Position numbers and translations under genes: made by a program. A DNA stretch of 23,810 bases, taken from assembly GCA_034698045.1 (NCBI GenBank), contig JAQGAU010000800.1:1-23810 (forward strand), read 5' to 3'. The stretch comes from Paramacrobiotus richtersi. Lineage: Eukaryota > Tardigrada > Eutardigrada > Parachela > Macrobiotidae. The notes beneath the pieces are model-generated. The model did no database searches and had not been told where the DNA came from. It saw nothing but the letters and a program-made list of their open reading frames with translations. Shown one piece after another: positions 10,401 through 18,861 of the stretch (the first letter of the stretch is position 1; each line of letters opens with the position of its first letter).

Positions 10401-10641
10401 ACCAAGCATACAAAAACACAGTGCTAAGTACAGTGAGAATTTGGCCAACAGTCCATTACTGCGAAGAATCGTAGCAATAATAATCATGCAAGCAGCACTA
10501 ACGTTGCACAAATCATGTGCGACGGTTATAGCAGTATATGCGTTATGTATATGGACGTGGAATACAGTCATTGACTGGGAAACAAAATTAGCGGACGAAA
10601 AAAAGAAAAAGTTCATAAAAAGAAAAGATATTAACAAATGA
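10401..10641 (+). CDS. Possible terminal exon of a membrane protein
   Basis: A stop-free plus-strand frame opens directly after CTAG at about 10397-10400, which could be a splice acceptor (a pyrimidine-rich TTTCTTCCTTC tract lies about 30 bp upstream), and ends at TGA 10639-10641, about 79 codons. It has a hydrophobic stretch (IVAIIIMQAALTL, then CATVIAVYALCIWTW), long enough for one or two membrane passes, followed by a charged tail (WETKLADEKKKKFIKRKDIN). A basic tail after a membrane segment is typical of a cytosolic C terminus. No family is recognised. The K-rich tail partly reflects A-rich DNA, so a chance frame is possible. Confidence 0.3.
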
Positions 10642-11069
10642 GGAACAGGGTTTTCTAACTAAGAGAATTTGGAGCGCGCAGGCACAATCGCCAAAACACA
10701 CAGAGGATTTAATTTGATGGAAGCAAAAGCGGTACCGTGCTACTTACACCAAACTACTATATACAAGTAGCTTTATACAACTAAAATCGTTAAAAAGGTT
10801 TCAACGAAAACAGTACAAAACTTCGTATTAAACAGAACGAGCAACGATTGTCGTTACACATTCGCTGCCCGCCATGACTGAATTACAAAGAGCACTTCGT
10901 CCGAGTTGGCCGATGGAGGAACCGTCTTCTGTTGTTTCCATTAGGAAGTTCCTGATATTGCCATGGCGTTAGCCTGCCGCAGCCCGATACTGTAAGGATG
11001 CCCAAGCCGAATGGTGTTGATACAACGCAATCGGACATGCCAGTTGGCGAACGGTAATGTATTTAAAAA

Positions 11070-11590
11070 GCATGGGACGAACCGGTCATAAACAAAACCA
11101 TCTACATGCATTGTTTGCATCGCACTGACCATTTCCAGCCAAGCACGACTGCTAGCCGCTTCGGCAAAGAGCCCGGGGCTTGGCTGTAGGCCTTGTTACC
11201 GAGTTCCCTAGAGAACCTGCTGAATGATACAGTTCTACGATTAGGCGTGGCCTTCCGGCTTGGTGCTATAGTTAGTATCGCGCACCAGTGTATATGCGGC
11301 AACACAGCCCACGACCATGGCTACTATGCACTGAGCTGCAAGAGAAGTATTGGGAGAAAAAAATCCCACGCCACTCTGAACAGTATTGTCAAGGGTACGT
11401 TTGCGTCTGCCGAACACGAAACAGAACTAAAGACCCCTGGGATATCAAGAACCGATGGGAAACGTCCAGACAGCATTACGCTAGCGCTGTGGGAGCGGAG
11501 CAAGATGTTGACCCGGGATGCAATCCGCCGATGCGCGGTTGGCGAAACGATGGGACCGTGGGATCCGGAAGCACACGATGGATGTTGATT
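11070..11590 (+). pseudogene. Non-LTR retrotransposon C-terminal remnant (RLE type)
   Basis: The translation matches the C-terminal part of LINE-type polyproteins that carry a zinc-knuckle and a restriction-like endonuclease, a family common in invertebrate genomes. In order: AWDEPVINKT, ARLLAASAKS, GAWL, LRLGVAFRLGA, CICGN (CxC of the knuckle), HGYYALSCKRS, HATLNSIV, and GISRTDGKRPD, where the G-K-R-P-D is the endonuclease-like motif. Reading these in order needs at least two frame changes before 11190 and passes a TAG within the GAWL segment. The longest clean stretch is 11193-11520. The reverse transcriptase itself is not visible upstream, so this is a 5'-truncated, dead copy. The C-terminal end after the endonuclease motif leaves the family pattern at about 11520. 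Confidence 0.75.
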
Positions 11591-11599
11591 TTGGACAAG

Positions 11600-12020
11600 A
11601 TCCGCCAAGGATCGTACGGGAGAGAAGCGAGCCAAAGAATTCATTTGACATCAGTACCATGCGTGCTGTACCATGCACGTAAAGATATATTTGCTCAATA
11701 TGTACACGAGTACTAACCATCTGTGAGGACCGCACCATCCATCTTTTTCCGGCGTGCGCGTCTTGTCGTCGAAGACTAGCTCCTCTCTATGGGACATATC
11801 GCTATAGTCTGTTCAAGTGCCACAGGAAACACAGCTGTTGCTGACATTACAAAAGGCCTAGAAAACTACCGTCACGTACTGGAAACACGAATTCCAGTGT
11901 CACTGAATGCCACTGCAGTTCACTCACAGATGCAACGATAACAAAGGTCAATTTCGTCATCTTACGATTAATCTACTGTTCCAACTGGTCACCAGCGTGT
12001 AACGGGTTTTCGGGAAGCCC
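11600..12020. other. No recognisable gene
   Basis: Sequence downstream of the LINE remnant. A poly-A tail or target-site duplication for the LINE was not found. The ORFs are shadows of the remnant. Confidence 0.35.
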
Positions 12021-12024
12021 ACAC

Positions 12025-12100
12025 AGGAGCGAGTTTAAGGGGGGGGCACCGGGGCACGTGCCCCCCCCGGACATTTTACGAAATCGGGTTCCTCAAAAAT
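12025..12100. mobile_element. hAT-like transposon terminal hairpin
   Basis: CAGGAGCGAGTTTAAGGGGG, the following G-run, GCACCGGGGCACGTGCCCC and a C-run resemble the ends of hAT-type elements that begin CAGxGGCGgatTTAgGGGGG and carry a GGGGCACGTGCCCC palindrome (12051-12064, perfect). The opposite terminus and a transposase were not found, so this is a fragment or solo end. The assignment rests on my memory of such ends. Confidence 0.5.
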
Positions 12101-12101
12101 A

Positions 12102-12168
12102 CAAAGGGGGGAGTATTGGTAAACTCAACCGGCTTATCGTTCAATGATACCAAAGGGGGGAGTATTGT
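12102..12168. repeat. Short direct repeat, 49 bp apart
   Basis: CAAAGGGGGGAGTATTG occurs at 12102-12118 and again at 12151-12167, just inside the hAT-like end. GTATTGTCA is then repeated immediately after the second copy. Confidence 0.75.
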
Positions 12169-12539
12169 CAGTATTGTCAGTAGTGTGCAGCAAATTTGCA
12201 AGCGTTAAACTTACTCCAGCGCGGCAGAAAATCCAGTTATGTTCTGTTCGTCTCACCAGTTTCGGCGCTGTATGCCGGTATCGAACTGCAGCAGACCGAC
12301 CATATGTAGCTTATGTAAGGGCACGAATCAGTACTGGTAAGTTACTCAGAAATTAAGCTATCTGTATATCACTGACAGTTTCGAAATCTGTCTCGTAATT
12401 ATGCGAAATACGAATCGGTACAATCCGCAGATATTTTAAACTGACGAACAGTGGATTGCTTTCACAACTTCACTTGGAGAAATTTGCACAACTACATGCT
12501 TCGCAAAACTTCTCTGCAGTTGATGGCACGGAAGTATTG

Positions 12540-12575
12540 CCAAGATAGAGTACAAGATATTGTACTCTATCTTGG
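12540..12575. repeat. Perfect 16-bp inverted repeat with 4-base loop
   Basis: CCAAGATAGAGTACAA (12540-12555), loop GATA, then TTGTACTCTATCTTGG (12560-12575), with no mismatch. Both sides are flanked by TATTG words, one upstream and one downstream in direct orientation. It is not followed by a T-run. Confidence 0.9.
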
Positions 12576-12599
12576 TATTGCCGTTGTAATTAAATCATT

Positions 12600-13440
12600 A
12601 CTGATAGTCTGATAGCTTTCGAGCCTTTATGTCGTAAAATTTTACTAGATACTATGCAGAAAAAGACTGCGCCCTTTTTTTGGTAAGTGGAAACAGGACG
12701 TTGCTGATCGCCTTGCAAAATGTAATGATCACAGAAAATGTGCCGGGTAATCAGTTTACCAATGTCTTGTCTGTACTCAACTTTTTAGTTGATGCCGGGG
12801 TCCGGGTGATATAGTTTGTATCGGGGTTAGCGCTAAAAACTGACAACGAAAGCAGTCCTGTAGCAACAGCAAACCATATCTTTCGTGAAACTGCAGTACC
12901 GCTGTTCCGTTTGTAACATCTAGATGTACTGCTTGGCCCGATACCGTAATCTCGTAAGTCCAGTTCCTGGCCGGCAACGGTGACCAGAAATACCGGGCCA
13001 GGACAGCCCGCAAAAATAGTGAAATTACCGGTCGGGAAGATTTCAGTTACAGTTACGGTTCCGGTTTGAGCTATGCAAATGAACGAAAATTTGAATTTTT
13101 ACGTGATTTTTCCAAAATTCGCTGACGAGCTTGTTCGGTGGCTTCGCGCTTCGCGCGCTTCTGTCCATGGTCCATTGTGTCAAATTAAACATTCGCATAA
13201 AAATTTCAGAACGAGAACGAATGGCCGTCAGACTGTGGCAGCCAAAAATAAAGCAGTTTCAGAACAATAGTTCTGTTAGCTTCCCGCTGGGTTTCCGGGC
13301 TCCCGGACTTGTAGTGCCCCTCCCGGCCGGATGAGTTAAATTCGCCCATGAGCCCACAGCTCGATGCCTTGCCATTACCGTAGCAAAAGAAATGCACCAG
13401 AGGCAAGCAGGTTCAAACCATCCAATCAAAGCGAATGTAA
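12600..13440. other. No firmly supportable gene
   Basis: A minus-strand frame at 12777-13013 has a fairly coding-like composition (for example WTYEITVSGQAVHLDV), but there is no start, motif or splice evidence. Plus-strand ORFs near 13073-13334 overlap each other in two frames. 13280-13340 is GC-rich. Confidence 0.3.
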
Positions 13441-13450
13441 TAAGTTTAAA

Positions 13451-13701
13451 TTAGCACAATACATTAATTATGTCCACAATCTTAAGAACTAAGACGTATA
13501 CTTGGTAGTAATATGCTCGAATCGTTTCCGGAGTTTCTCCCTGGCCCTCTTCGTAAAGAATCGCCGCTTCTCCTATCTCTTTGTCAGAGAGGTGCTTAAA
13601 AAACGTCGTTCCTTTATCTGATTGGATGGCAGCCAGAAATTTTGCCCAATGCGTCTTGTTCTGCAGCGGTTCGAGTGTGGCAATTTCTTTTTCATAGTTT
13701 T
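13451..13701 (-). CDS. Probable terminal exon, unknown protein
   Basis: On the minus strand, directly after CTTGACTAG (acceptor-like), a frame of about 83 codons stays open to TAA at 13453-13451. It is not ATG-initiated. Translated pieces read YEKEIATLEPLQNKTHWAKF, DKGTTFFKHLSDKEIGEAAI and EEGQGETPETIRAYYYQVYV, a strongly coding-like composition with charged, helix-forming residues. A 43-nt GT-AG segment upstream (about 13744-13702) would join it in phase to an open piece that reads PPISPNGSPGNL, removing a stop. I recognise no family. It lies downstream of, and in the same orientation as, the coiled-coil exons at 14290-15176, so it may be their 3' end. Confidence 0.5.
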
Positions 13702-14289
13702 CTAGTCAAGGCAACAGGTAATTTCTTCAGCATATATCTGACACCGAGATTTCCGGGGGATCCATTGGGTGAGATCGGTGGCGCAATCAGCTTATTACAC
13801 ACAGGATCTGTATGGCACGTAAAAGTGCACATAATAGGGCTTGGACGTTACCTTTCCAAAACACAGCTGGTTGCACAACATTTCCGAAAAAGAATCGGAG
13901 AAGCGGATTTCGAAATTTTCATTTCTGGACGTTTTTCCAGAACAACATAGAAACATCTAGCTGCAAAAACACAAACAGGCTGAATGAATATCCGGATGAA
14001 CGAAAAGCCTTCTATTTCCGTGGGAGAAGAGCATATACCAAAACTGTGGACGCCGGACGGCAGACAGGTGCAGAAAAACTTGGACACTATTTACATTCTC
14101 ATTTTATAGCGACTATCTCCCCAATTCATTCCAACACGACCGACATAGCATTTTTGATAATTGCTGATCGGTTCGTGGCAAACCTTAAGATTGCGCCGAA
14201 TGGGTGTTCCGTTCATTAGCTTTTACTGATAACTTAGTCCAAGTAGCGTAGTTAAGATAACTTTCAGAAGGATTAACCAACAAATTAGA
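13702..14289 (-). other. Middle of the putative coiled-coil locus
   Basis: All three minus-strand frames have open pieces, including 13848-14087 and the piece ending PPISPNGSPGNL at about 13745-13840. A TTTTTGCAG acceptor-like site lies near 13960. I could not assemble these into one reading with confidence. The plus-strand ORF 13812-14219 overlaps them and has no motif. Confidence 0.25.
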
Positions 14290-15176
14290 TTAATCACATC
14301 TCACGTTTGCGCAGTTGAAACCAAATAAGCATGTAGAAAGGCGTCTGCCAAACTGTTCGTTTTGAAACCGACCACTTACTGCTTACCCGTGATGGTATAC
14401 GCCGACGGTTTTTAAGAAATTTGTCTAGCTCCTCATCAGGTTCTGGCGCATCCGAAGCGGCAATTCTACCAATCTGATATTCCAGCATCCTCACGAGCAT
14501 GGCGTACTCCTCGGCTTTTCGCTTCATCTCCACCCACAAAGTCTTTTTTTCCAGTATATTGGAAATATGTTTTGCTCGTGTTTTTTATTGCAGTATGAAT
14601 TCTTCGTTGGCCTTTATCGCTGCGTTGTCCAAGCATCGCTGCAAACAGAACCAATGTAACTTGCACACATACCTGAGTGTTTCTGATATCAGTTCCAAGC
14701 GCATGCAGTTAACGCTCACTGTCTAATTGCTCGGATTAGTGTGTGATCATGTACGACATCGTCTTATTTCGCAGTTTTTTCTGCATCACCGAACTCCATA
14801 ACTCCCTGTACGTTAAACGCTTCTCATAAAAGCCTACCTTTGTCTTGTCCTTACTCAGTACGTCATCAACTCGTTTTTCAGGATCAGCGGCTTTCTCTAA
14901 CAGCCCTTTACTTGTTATAGCCAAAGCCTTGAGGGATTGTTCCATTCCACGCTGCGTTTGAAGGGCTTGTTCCTTAACAGTACGAATCTAGGATTGGATA
15001 TTACGGATTCGCGCAGCCTCATGTAGCGCCTTATTTCGTGCCGTCACACCGTTCTGCAAAGTCAGACCTTGAAGATATCATGGTTACCTACGAACAAACC
15101 CGCCAGTGACATTTGCCACTGGCAGTACCCTGTAACAACGAATTTCCGAAAGTGTAGCTTTCTTAACGTAATTCAT
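14290..15176 (-). pseudogene. Coiled-coil gene or pseudogene, exon-like blocks
   Basis: On the minus strand an ATG at 15176-15174 opens MNYVKKATLSEIR. After an interruption the same reading resumes as LTLQNGVTARNKALHEAARI, EQALQTQRGMEQSLKALAIT, then EKAADPEKRVDDVLSKDKTK, ending at a GTAGGC donor-like site (14837). A second block starts after TTTGCAG (14639): LDNAAIKANEEFIL, LEKKTLWVEMKRKAEEYAML, GRIAASDAPEPDEELDKFLK, NRRRIPSR, ending at GTAAGC (14386). Both are Glu/Lys/Leu-rich, as in coiled coils. Candidate GT-AG introns of 24 nt (15091-15068) and 34 nt (14386-14353) would bypass stops. Two in-frame stops (TAG 14990-14988, TAA 14587-14585) remain, each one transition from a Gln codon, so decay is likely unless further splicing removes them. 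The protein is not recognised. Confidence 0.45.
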
Positions 15177-15692
15177 GGTATCGTAGGCTTGGAGTCGCAT
15201 TAACGGCTATTTCCTGTAGTCAACTCACTATGGTGCTCACAACTACATAAGCTACAGAAGAGCTACACAAACTCCGAACTTATTGCTTCAATTACGATCC
15301 ACAACTCAGCGCAATTCACGAACATTAGAAAAATCAGGCACTGTGGAGAAGGTGAACGTTATTGCCGGTTACAGCCGCGCTGATTTAAATGTATCATCCT
15401 AACGATCCTGCGGCACTATCTTACTTTCGGTACGAAACGAAGCTGCCCAGTTGATCGGTATCGCTTGTCTATTAGTCAATGCAGCGGCACTGATTACAGT
15501 CACAGGTTAAAATACAAAGAAAAAGCCGGAAACCGAAAACTAACAACCTTCGACGAGCAACTGGGAAACGTCTTACAGAGCGGTTTTAAACACCAACAAA
15601 GTTCCAGGTGGCTTCTTAGCCCGCCTACGCAACTTAAACCAATCGAAAACTGCGGGACTAGACTGAGAATCCCGAAACGAAATCTGGAGACA

Positions 15693-15797
15693 GTCACACG
15701 AGTTGGTCGCATGTTCTGCACATGTCTGTCACATGATAAATATTTGTCAGTCTATCTGGTATTGGTATATGCCTAGACTTTCCTAAAGGAAGTGATA
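15693..15797 (+). repeat. Truncated LTR copy A
   Basis: TCACACGAGTTGGTCGCATG, then TTCTGCACATGTCTGTCACA and onward matches the first ~105 bp of the LTR defined at 17889-18073. It stops before the TATA box, at the exact point where the duplicated 3-kb block begins. Confidence 0.8.
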
Positions 15798-16863
15798 CCA
15801 GTGCTGAGCGGGGCCGGCATGCTTAATATGCATTGCTACCGCAGAAGGTTGTTAGAACGCTGCTTCTTCCTTGTGTTTACGCCTTTATTTTTAGTCGGTT
15901 TATGCGCTACTGTGAATAATTTGCGTGCAATCTATGGCTATCAGTTTGTAGCTTTGTATCAGATCGCAGATCGTACATCGCAGACCATAGAATCTCAGAC
16001 CCGTAGAGTTATGTTGAAACAAAGCCAGTCAGTGCAAATCGGTCAAATTTGATATAGTCATGCGCAGCCGGACGTACGAAGAAGTTCATTTTCTGGAGCA
16101 AAATTGATGAGTTGCGTAAGCAGTTGACATTGCCGGCATCGAATCAACCGGAAAAGAAAGTGTCAGGAAAGTGTGGGTAGCCCAGGATTCTTCGGTTTCG
16201 TGGAATAGGTATATTGGACCTTTTCTGACAGCATTTACCATACAATATGTGACCACGGCACTTCTGTATCCACCTGCAGTTAAACATGATGTTCTGTAAT
16301 ACATTAGCAGCAAACGATATTAATTACCATATTAACTGTGTCCTTTGCTTTCGCCTTAGTTTTCTGTTCATGCTTTCTGACATTATGCTTTTCTAATTTC
16401 CTTACTGATTATATCGCCGTTTTCTGCTCTCCGGTTAATCGGATTTCGCAGAGCTAAGCTTTATTGAATAAACAAGTCATCAGTTGTGTGTGGTCAGCGA
16501 TCACCTATTAGGGCCACACCATAATCGTGGGATATGGCTGCAAATACTGTGTGAGTCTCATATCTGCAGTCATAAATGCCACATGCATATGTCCGTACTT
16601 AGTAAATATATATGCAGAGATATGTGTGGAAACTGGTTCAGAACTTCAGCCTCATGCACATGGAGCACTTCGTCACTATTAGCCAGGTCTGCCAGTAATA
16701 ACCATTCGAATACTCAGAATTTAATTGATAATCAAACGGAAGAGAAATATGAACCAGAATGGTTTTACAAACTGACGTATTGCACTCGAATATGTCTCAA
16801 ACGAAAAACGACTGCACCGATTACGATCTGCATTATCGTAAACAATGCATGTACGTACCGTAG

Positions 16864-17070
16864 CATATAATCAGCAGCAATAAAAATATATGGACTTGCA
16901 GACATTGCCACTCGTCGCTTACCTGCTGCATTTCTGACGTTGAGCACGTGATCTTCAGGCACAAAACTGCCAGTGGATCCCTTATCAACCTCCGGAGTAG
17001 GTTCGGCGACCAGTCAACGTGTATCGAAGAATGCTTCGAAGAACAGCTCAGACGCTCTGGCATCGAATGA
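16864..17070 (+). CDS. C2H2-zinc-finger-like open frame, copy 1
   Basis: A 69-codon frame lies between TAG 16861-16863 and TGA 17068-17070. It reads ...IWTCRHCHSSLTCCISDVEH, VIFRHKTASG, then RSRFGD and ends CIEECFEEQLRRSGIE. C-x2-C followed by 12 residues, H, 4 residues, H fits a C2H2-type finger. The frame stays open in the second copy (21006-21221) and, for its second half, in a third inverted copy (19343-19519), all three ending at the same Gly-Ile-Glu-stop. There is no ATG; the upstream TAG may be a splice acceptor (CGTACCGTAG). It could be a terminal exon of an accessory gene of the element or captured host sequence. The tail RSRFGDPSTC loosely recalls gag-like sequences. Confidence 0.4.
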   Translation, partial: HIISSNKNIWTCRHCHSSLTCCISDVEHVIFRHKTASGSLINLRSRFGDQSTCIEECFEEQLRRSGIE

Positions 17071-17149
17071 TGTGGACAAGGTAAGGGATCGCCGTGAATG
17101 CCAGGTAGAACGTTGTGTGGAACGTCAAACGTTGCGCAAGCGGTAACCC

Positions 17150-17410
17150 ATGCATCGGGTACAAAACACGGAAACCAGTGACAAGTATGCGCATGCAGGC
17201 GCTCGGTCTTCCTGTGTTGTGGTGGACCGCATACAGTACTACAGTAGTACTACTACTCGTTTTTACGAGGACTTCTCTATTCGCAGTATAGATGTAAAGT
17301 GGTTGCCAGTCAGTCAGAAAAACGATCCAGAGAGCTCAAGGGAGGTTAAACTTTTTGACTCTCGTTGCCGTCCGTCACTGCTCGACGGAGAACCGGTTGG
17401 AGCAGGGTAA
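17150..17410 (+). pseudogene. Open frame in duplicated segment
   Basis: The second half (DRIQYYSSTTTRFYEDFSIR, then KWLPVSQKNDP and FDSRCRPSLLD) is also open in the other block (21336-21539), where it ends at an earlier stop and its N-terminal half is out of frame. Differences between the copies include several amino acid changes, so no purifying selection is evident. No family is recognised. It may be fossil coding sequence or chance. Confidence 0.2.
17235..17251. repeat. Perfect palindrome AGTACTACAGTAGTACT
   Basis: A 17-base palindrome around a central A. It is conserved unchanged in the second block, at about 21385-21402. Confidence 0.8.
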
Positions 17411-17888
17411 TTCGCTGTGCTTGTGAGAGTTATTAGTTTAGGATATCCGAGCAGCTGATACTTGTTATTTCGAATCAGCCCAACGCATTATAACCCACAT
17501 TCAGTATGCTTCAGTTCTTCCGGCTCTGGACAGTCAATCTGAAATCAACATCATCCTGAACCGCATTTTGTCAAGGAATGGTTTACCACTAAACACAGTA
17601 TGATTTATTCTACTTCTGCCTTATTATGGTTGATTTTGGAAATTCGAGATATTTCGCTGTAATTCCTGATTTAATTTTTTTTCCCGCCGTACATATCTTT
17701 CGTTTCACAGTAGTTTTGTTATAATCGTGGGTTTGTACTTATCGCTTGTTGCGTCTGTAGAACTCTTGTCGGCTGTTATTCAGAACTAGCAGTCTACTGT
17801 AACGTACACTTTTGAATCACATTATCTTCCCGAATGCGTAAGCCCAACTGGCTGGCACCGTACTGTGTGATTCGATAATTTTGGTTTT

Positions 17889-18073
17889 TTCACACAAGTT
17901 GTTCGCATGTTCTGCACATATCTGTCACATGATAGTTATTTGCCAGTCTACCTGGTATTGGCATATGTCTTGACTTCCCTGAAGGAAGTGCTAGACATAT
18001 ATATAAGGCTAGCTCTAACGCTACATACGGTACTGATGGGTAAGCTCATTCAATAAAGTTATACCGTGTTACA
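17889..18073 (+). mobile_element. LTR copy B, plus orientation
   Basis: About 185 bp: CACACAAGTTGTTCGCATGT at the start, a TATATATAAGG core-promoter-like box at 17998-18009, AATAAAG (18052-18058) as a poly-A signal, and an end at ...CGTGTTACA. Other copies begin TGTCACACGA, giving the TG...CA termini of LTRs. It is followed after one base by TGGTGGCTTCAGAGGGCAG (18075-18093), which starts with TGG as tRNA primer-binding sites do. The matching tRNA was not determined. The flank on the left (a T-run) is not a purine tract, so this is not an ordinary 3' LTR. Confidence 0.8.
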
Positions 18074-18074
18074 A

Positions 18075-18093
18075 TGGTGGCTTCAGAGGGCAG
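18075..18093 (+). other. Primer-binding-site-like sequence between inverted LTRs
   Basis: TGGTGGCTTCAGAGGGCAG sits where a primer-binding site is expected, one base after the CA end of LTR copy B. It is also the whole spacer separating the two head-on LTRs. The same arrangement recurs at 22238-22256 with one T-to-C change. Confidence 0.6.
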
Positions 18094-18275
18094 ATAACAC
18101 GGTATAACTTTATCGAATGAGCCTATCCATCAGTACCGCATGTACCAGTAGCGCCAGCCTTATATATGTCTATCACTTCCTCAGGGAAGTCTATGCATAT
18201 GCCAATATCAGGTAGACTGGCAAATAACTATCATGTGACAGACATGAGCAGAACATGCGAACAACTCGTGTGACA
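18094..18275 (-). mobile_element. LTR copy C, minus orientation
   Basis: The reverse complement begins TGTCACACGAGTTGTTCGCA and carries the TATATAAGG box and ATAAAG signal, matching LTR copy B over its length. On the minus strand it is preceded by CTTTTCGGGAGGAT, which could be a short polypurine tract, and by the retroelement 3' ORF. In minus orientation it is therefore placed as a normal 3' LTR. Confidence 0.85.
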
Positions 18276-18827
18276 ATCCTCCCGAAAAGAGGTGCTCGTA
18301 GAGCATGCAAAAGAGTTTTGTTGTGGATTTAGATCTGGGCGTACATGTTGTGACTGGCGTAAGCAGTGTCGGAATACGATGAGTTAGTGGTCGCAAATGG
18401 TAGCGCGGCAGCTGAATAGGATGAGCGGAAGGAATGGGAACAATGGCTAATCCTGGTGAGAAAATAAAAAGACGGTTTAAAGGGCGAACGGTATAAATGT
18501 TACCGTTGATCTTCAGCTCGTAACGCGGAATAATGAAGTATTGGGATACATTAGACATGATGACTGAAGTACTGTATGGAATCTTGTGTAGTAATGTAAA
18601 AATGTAGTACCTGAGCGAAAACACACGAGTGCGTTTAGCGTTTGGTAGACGGTGTGCCCAAATGTTGCCTGAGAGGCGTGAGCGTAACTTATAGCGATGT
18701 GGTGCACGTTCGTCCGGCTCAGTAATATCTGTGCCGCCTGGGGGGAGTGTGCGAATGCGGTAACGCGATTGTATGCCTGCAGCTGGCGTTGGAACGCATA
18801 CCGGTGTGCTAGAATCCGTGTTATGTG
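18208..18827 (-). pseudogene. Ty3/gypsy-type 3' ORF end, copy 1
   Basis: The minus-strand frame is open from TAA near 18828 to 18208, about 200 codons, with no early ATG. It reads DITEPDERAPHRYKLRSRLS near its start; an R-Y-x-L-R-x-R box of this kind is often found near the C terminus of gypsy pol proteins. It continues through NVSQYFIIPRYELKINGNIY, TVRPLNRLF and PIPSAHPIQLPRYHLRPL, then runs through the polypurine-like tract into the LTR. Two other copies (18865-19251 plus, 22480-22995 minus) keep the same frame. It may be the pol C terminus plus an additional 3' product; I do not recognise the downstream part. Confidence 0.55.
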
Positions 18828-18861
18828 TTTAATGAGTAAGGCTGCAGAGTGGCTTGTGTAG

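Larger units (their letters stand above)
15798..18829. repeat. 3.0-kb direct duplication, copy 1
   Basis: This block is homologous from end to end to 19959-22975. Matching landmarks include CTGAGCGGGGCCGGCATGC near the start, TGCCGGCATCGA, CTCCGGAGTAGGTTCGGCGA, CAGTACTACAGTAGTACTAC, GATGTAAAGTGGTTGCCAGT, the inverted LTR pair and the antisense retroelement 3' ORF. Divergence is modest (scattered substitutions and short indels), so the two are old but clearly one origin. The segment left of the LTR pair (15798-17888) is not LTR-element sequence that I can recognise. Confidence 0.9.

Noticed and set aside
11324-11738. Minus-strand ORFs opposite the LINE remnant
   Set aside because: They are antisense shadows. 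The plus-strand frame carries recognisable LINE motifs.
14294-15176. Ciliate-like code with TAA/TAG as Gln
   Set aside because: The TAR stops sit at plausible Gln positions, but the pol and LINE remnants contain TGA and frameshifts as well, so ordinary decay explains the data. It is kept only as a remote option.
15798-17888. Internal region of an LTR element between direct LTRs (15693 and 17889)
   Set aside because: The left LTR is truncated, no primer site follows it, and no purine tract precedes the right LTR. No gag or pol motif was found in the segment.
17889-18275. Foldback DNA transposon or MITE
   Set aside because: Each arm has TG...CA ends, a TATA box, a poly-A signal and polypurine- and primer-site-like neighbours, so the arms are LTRs.
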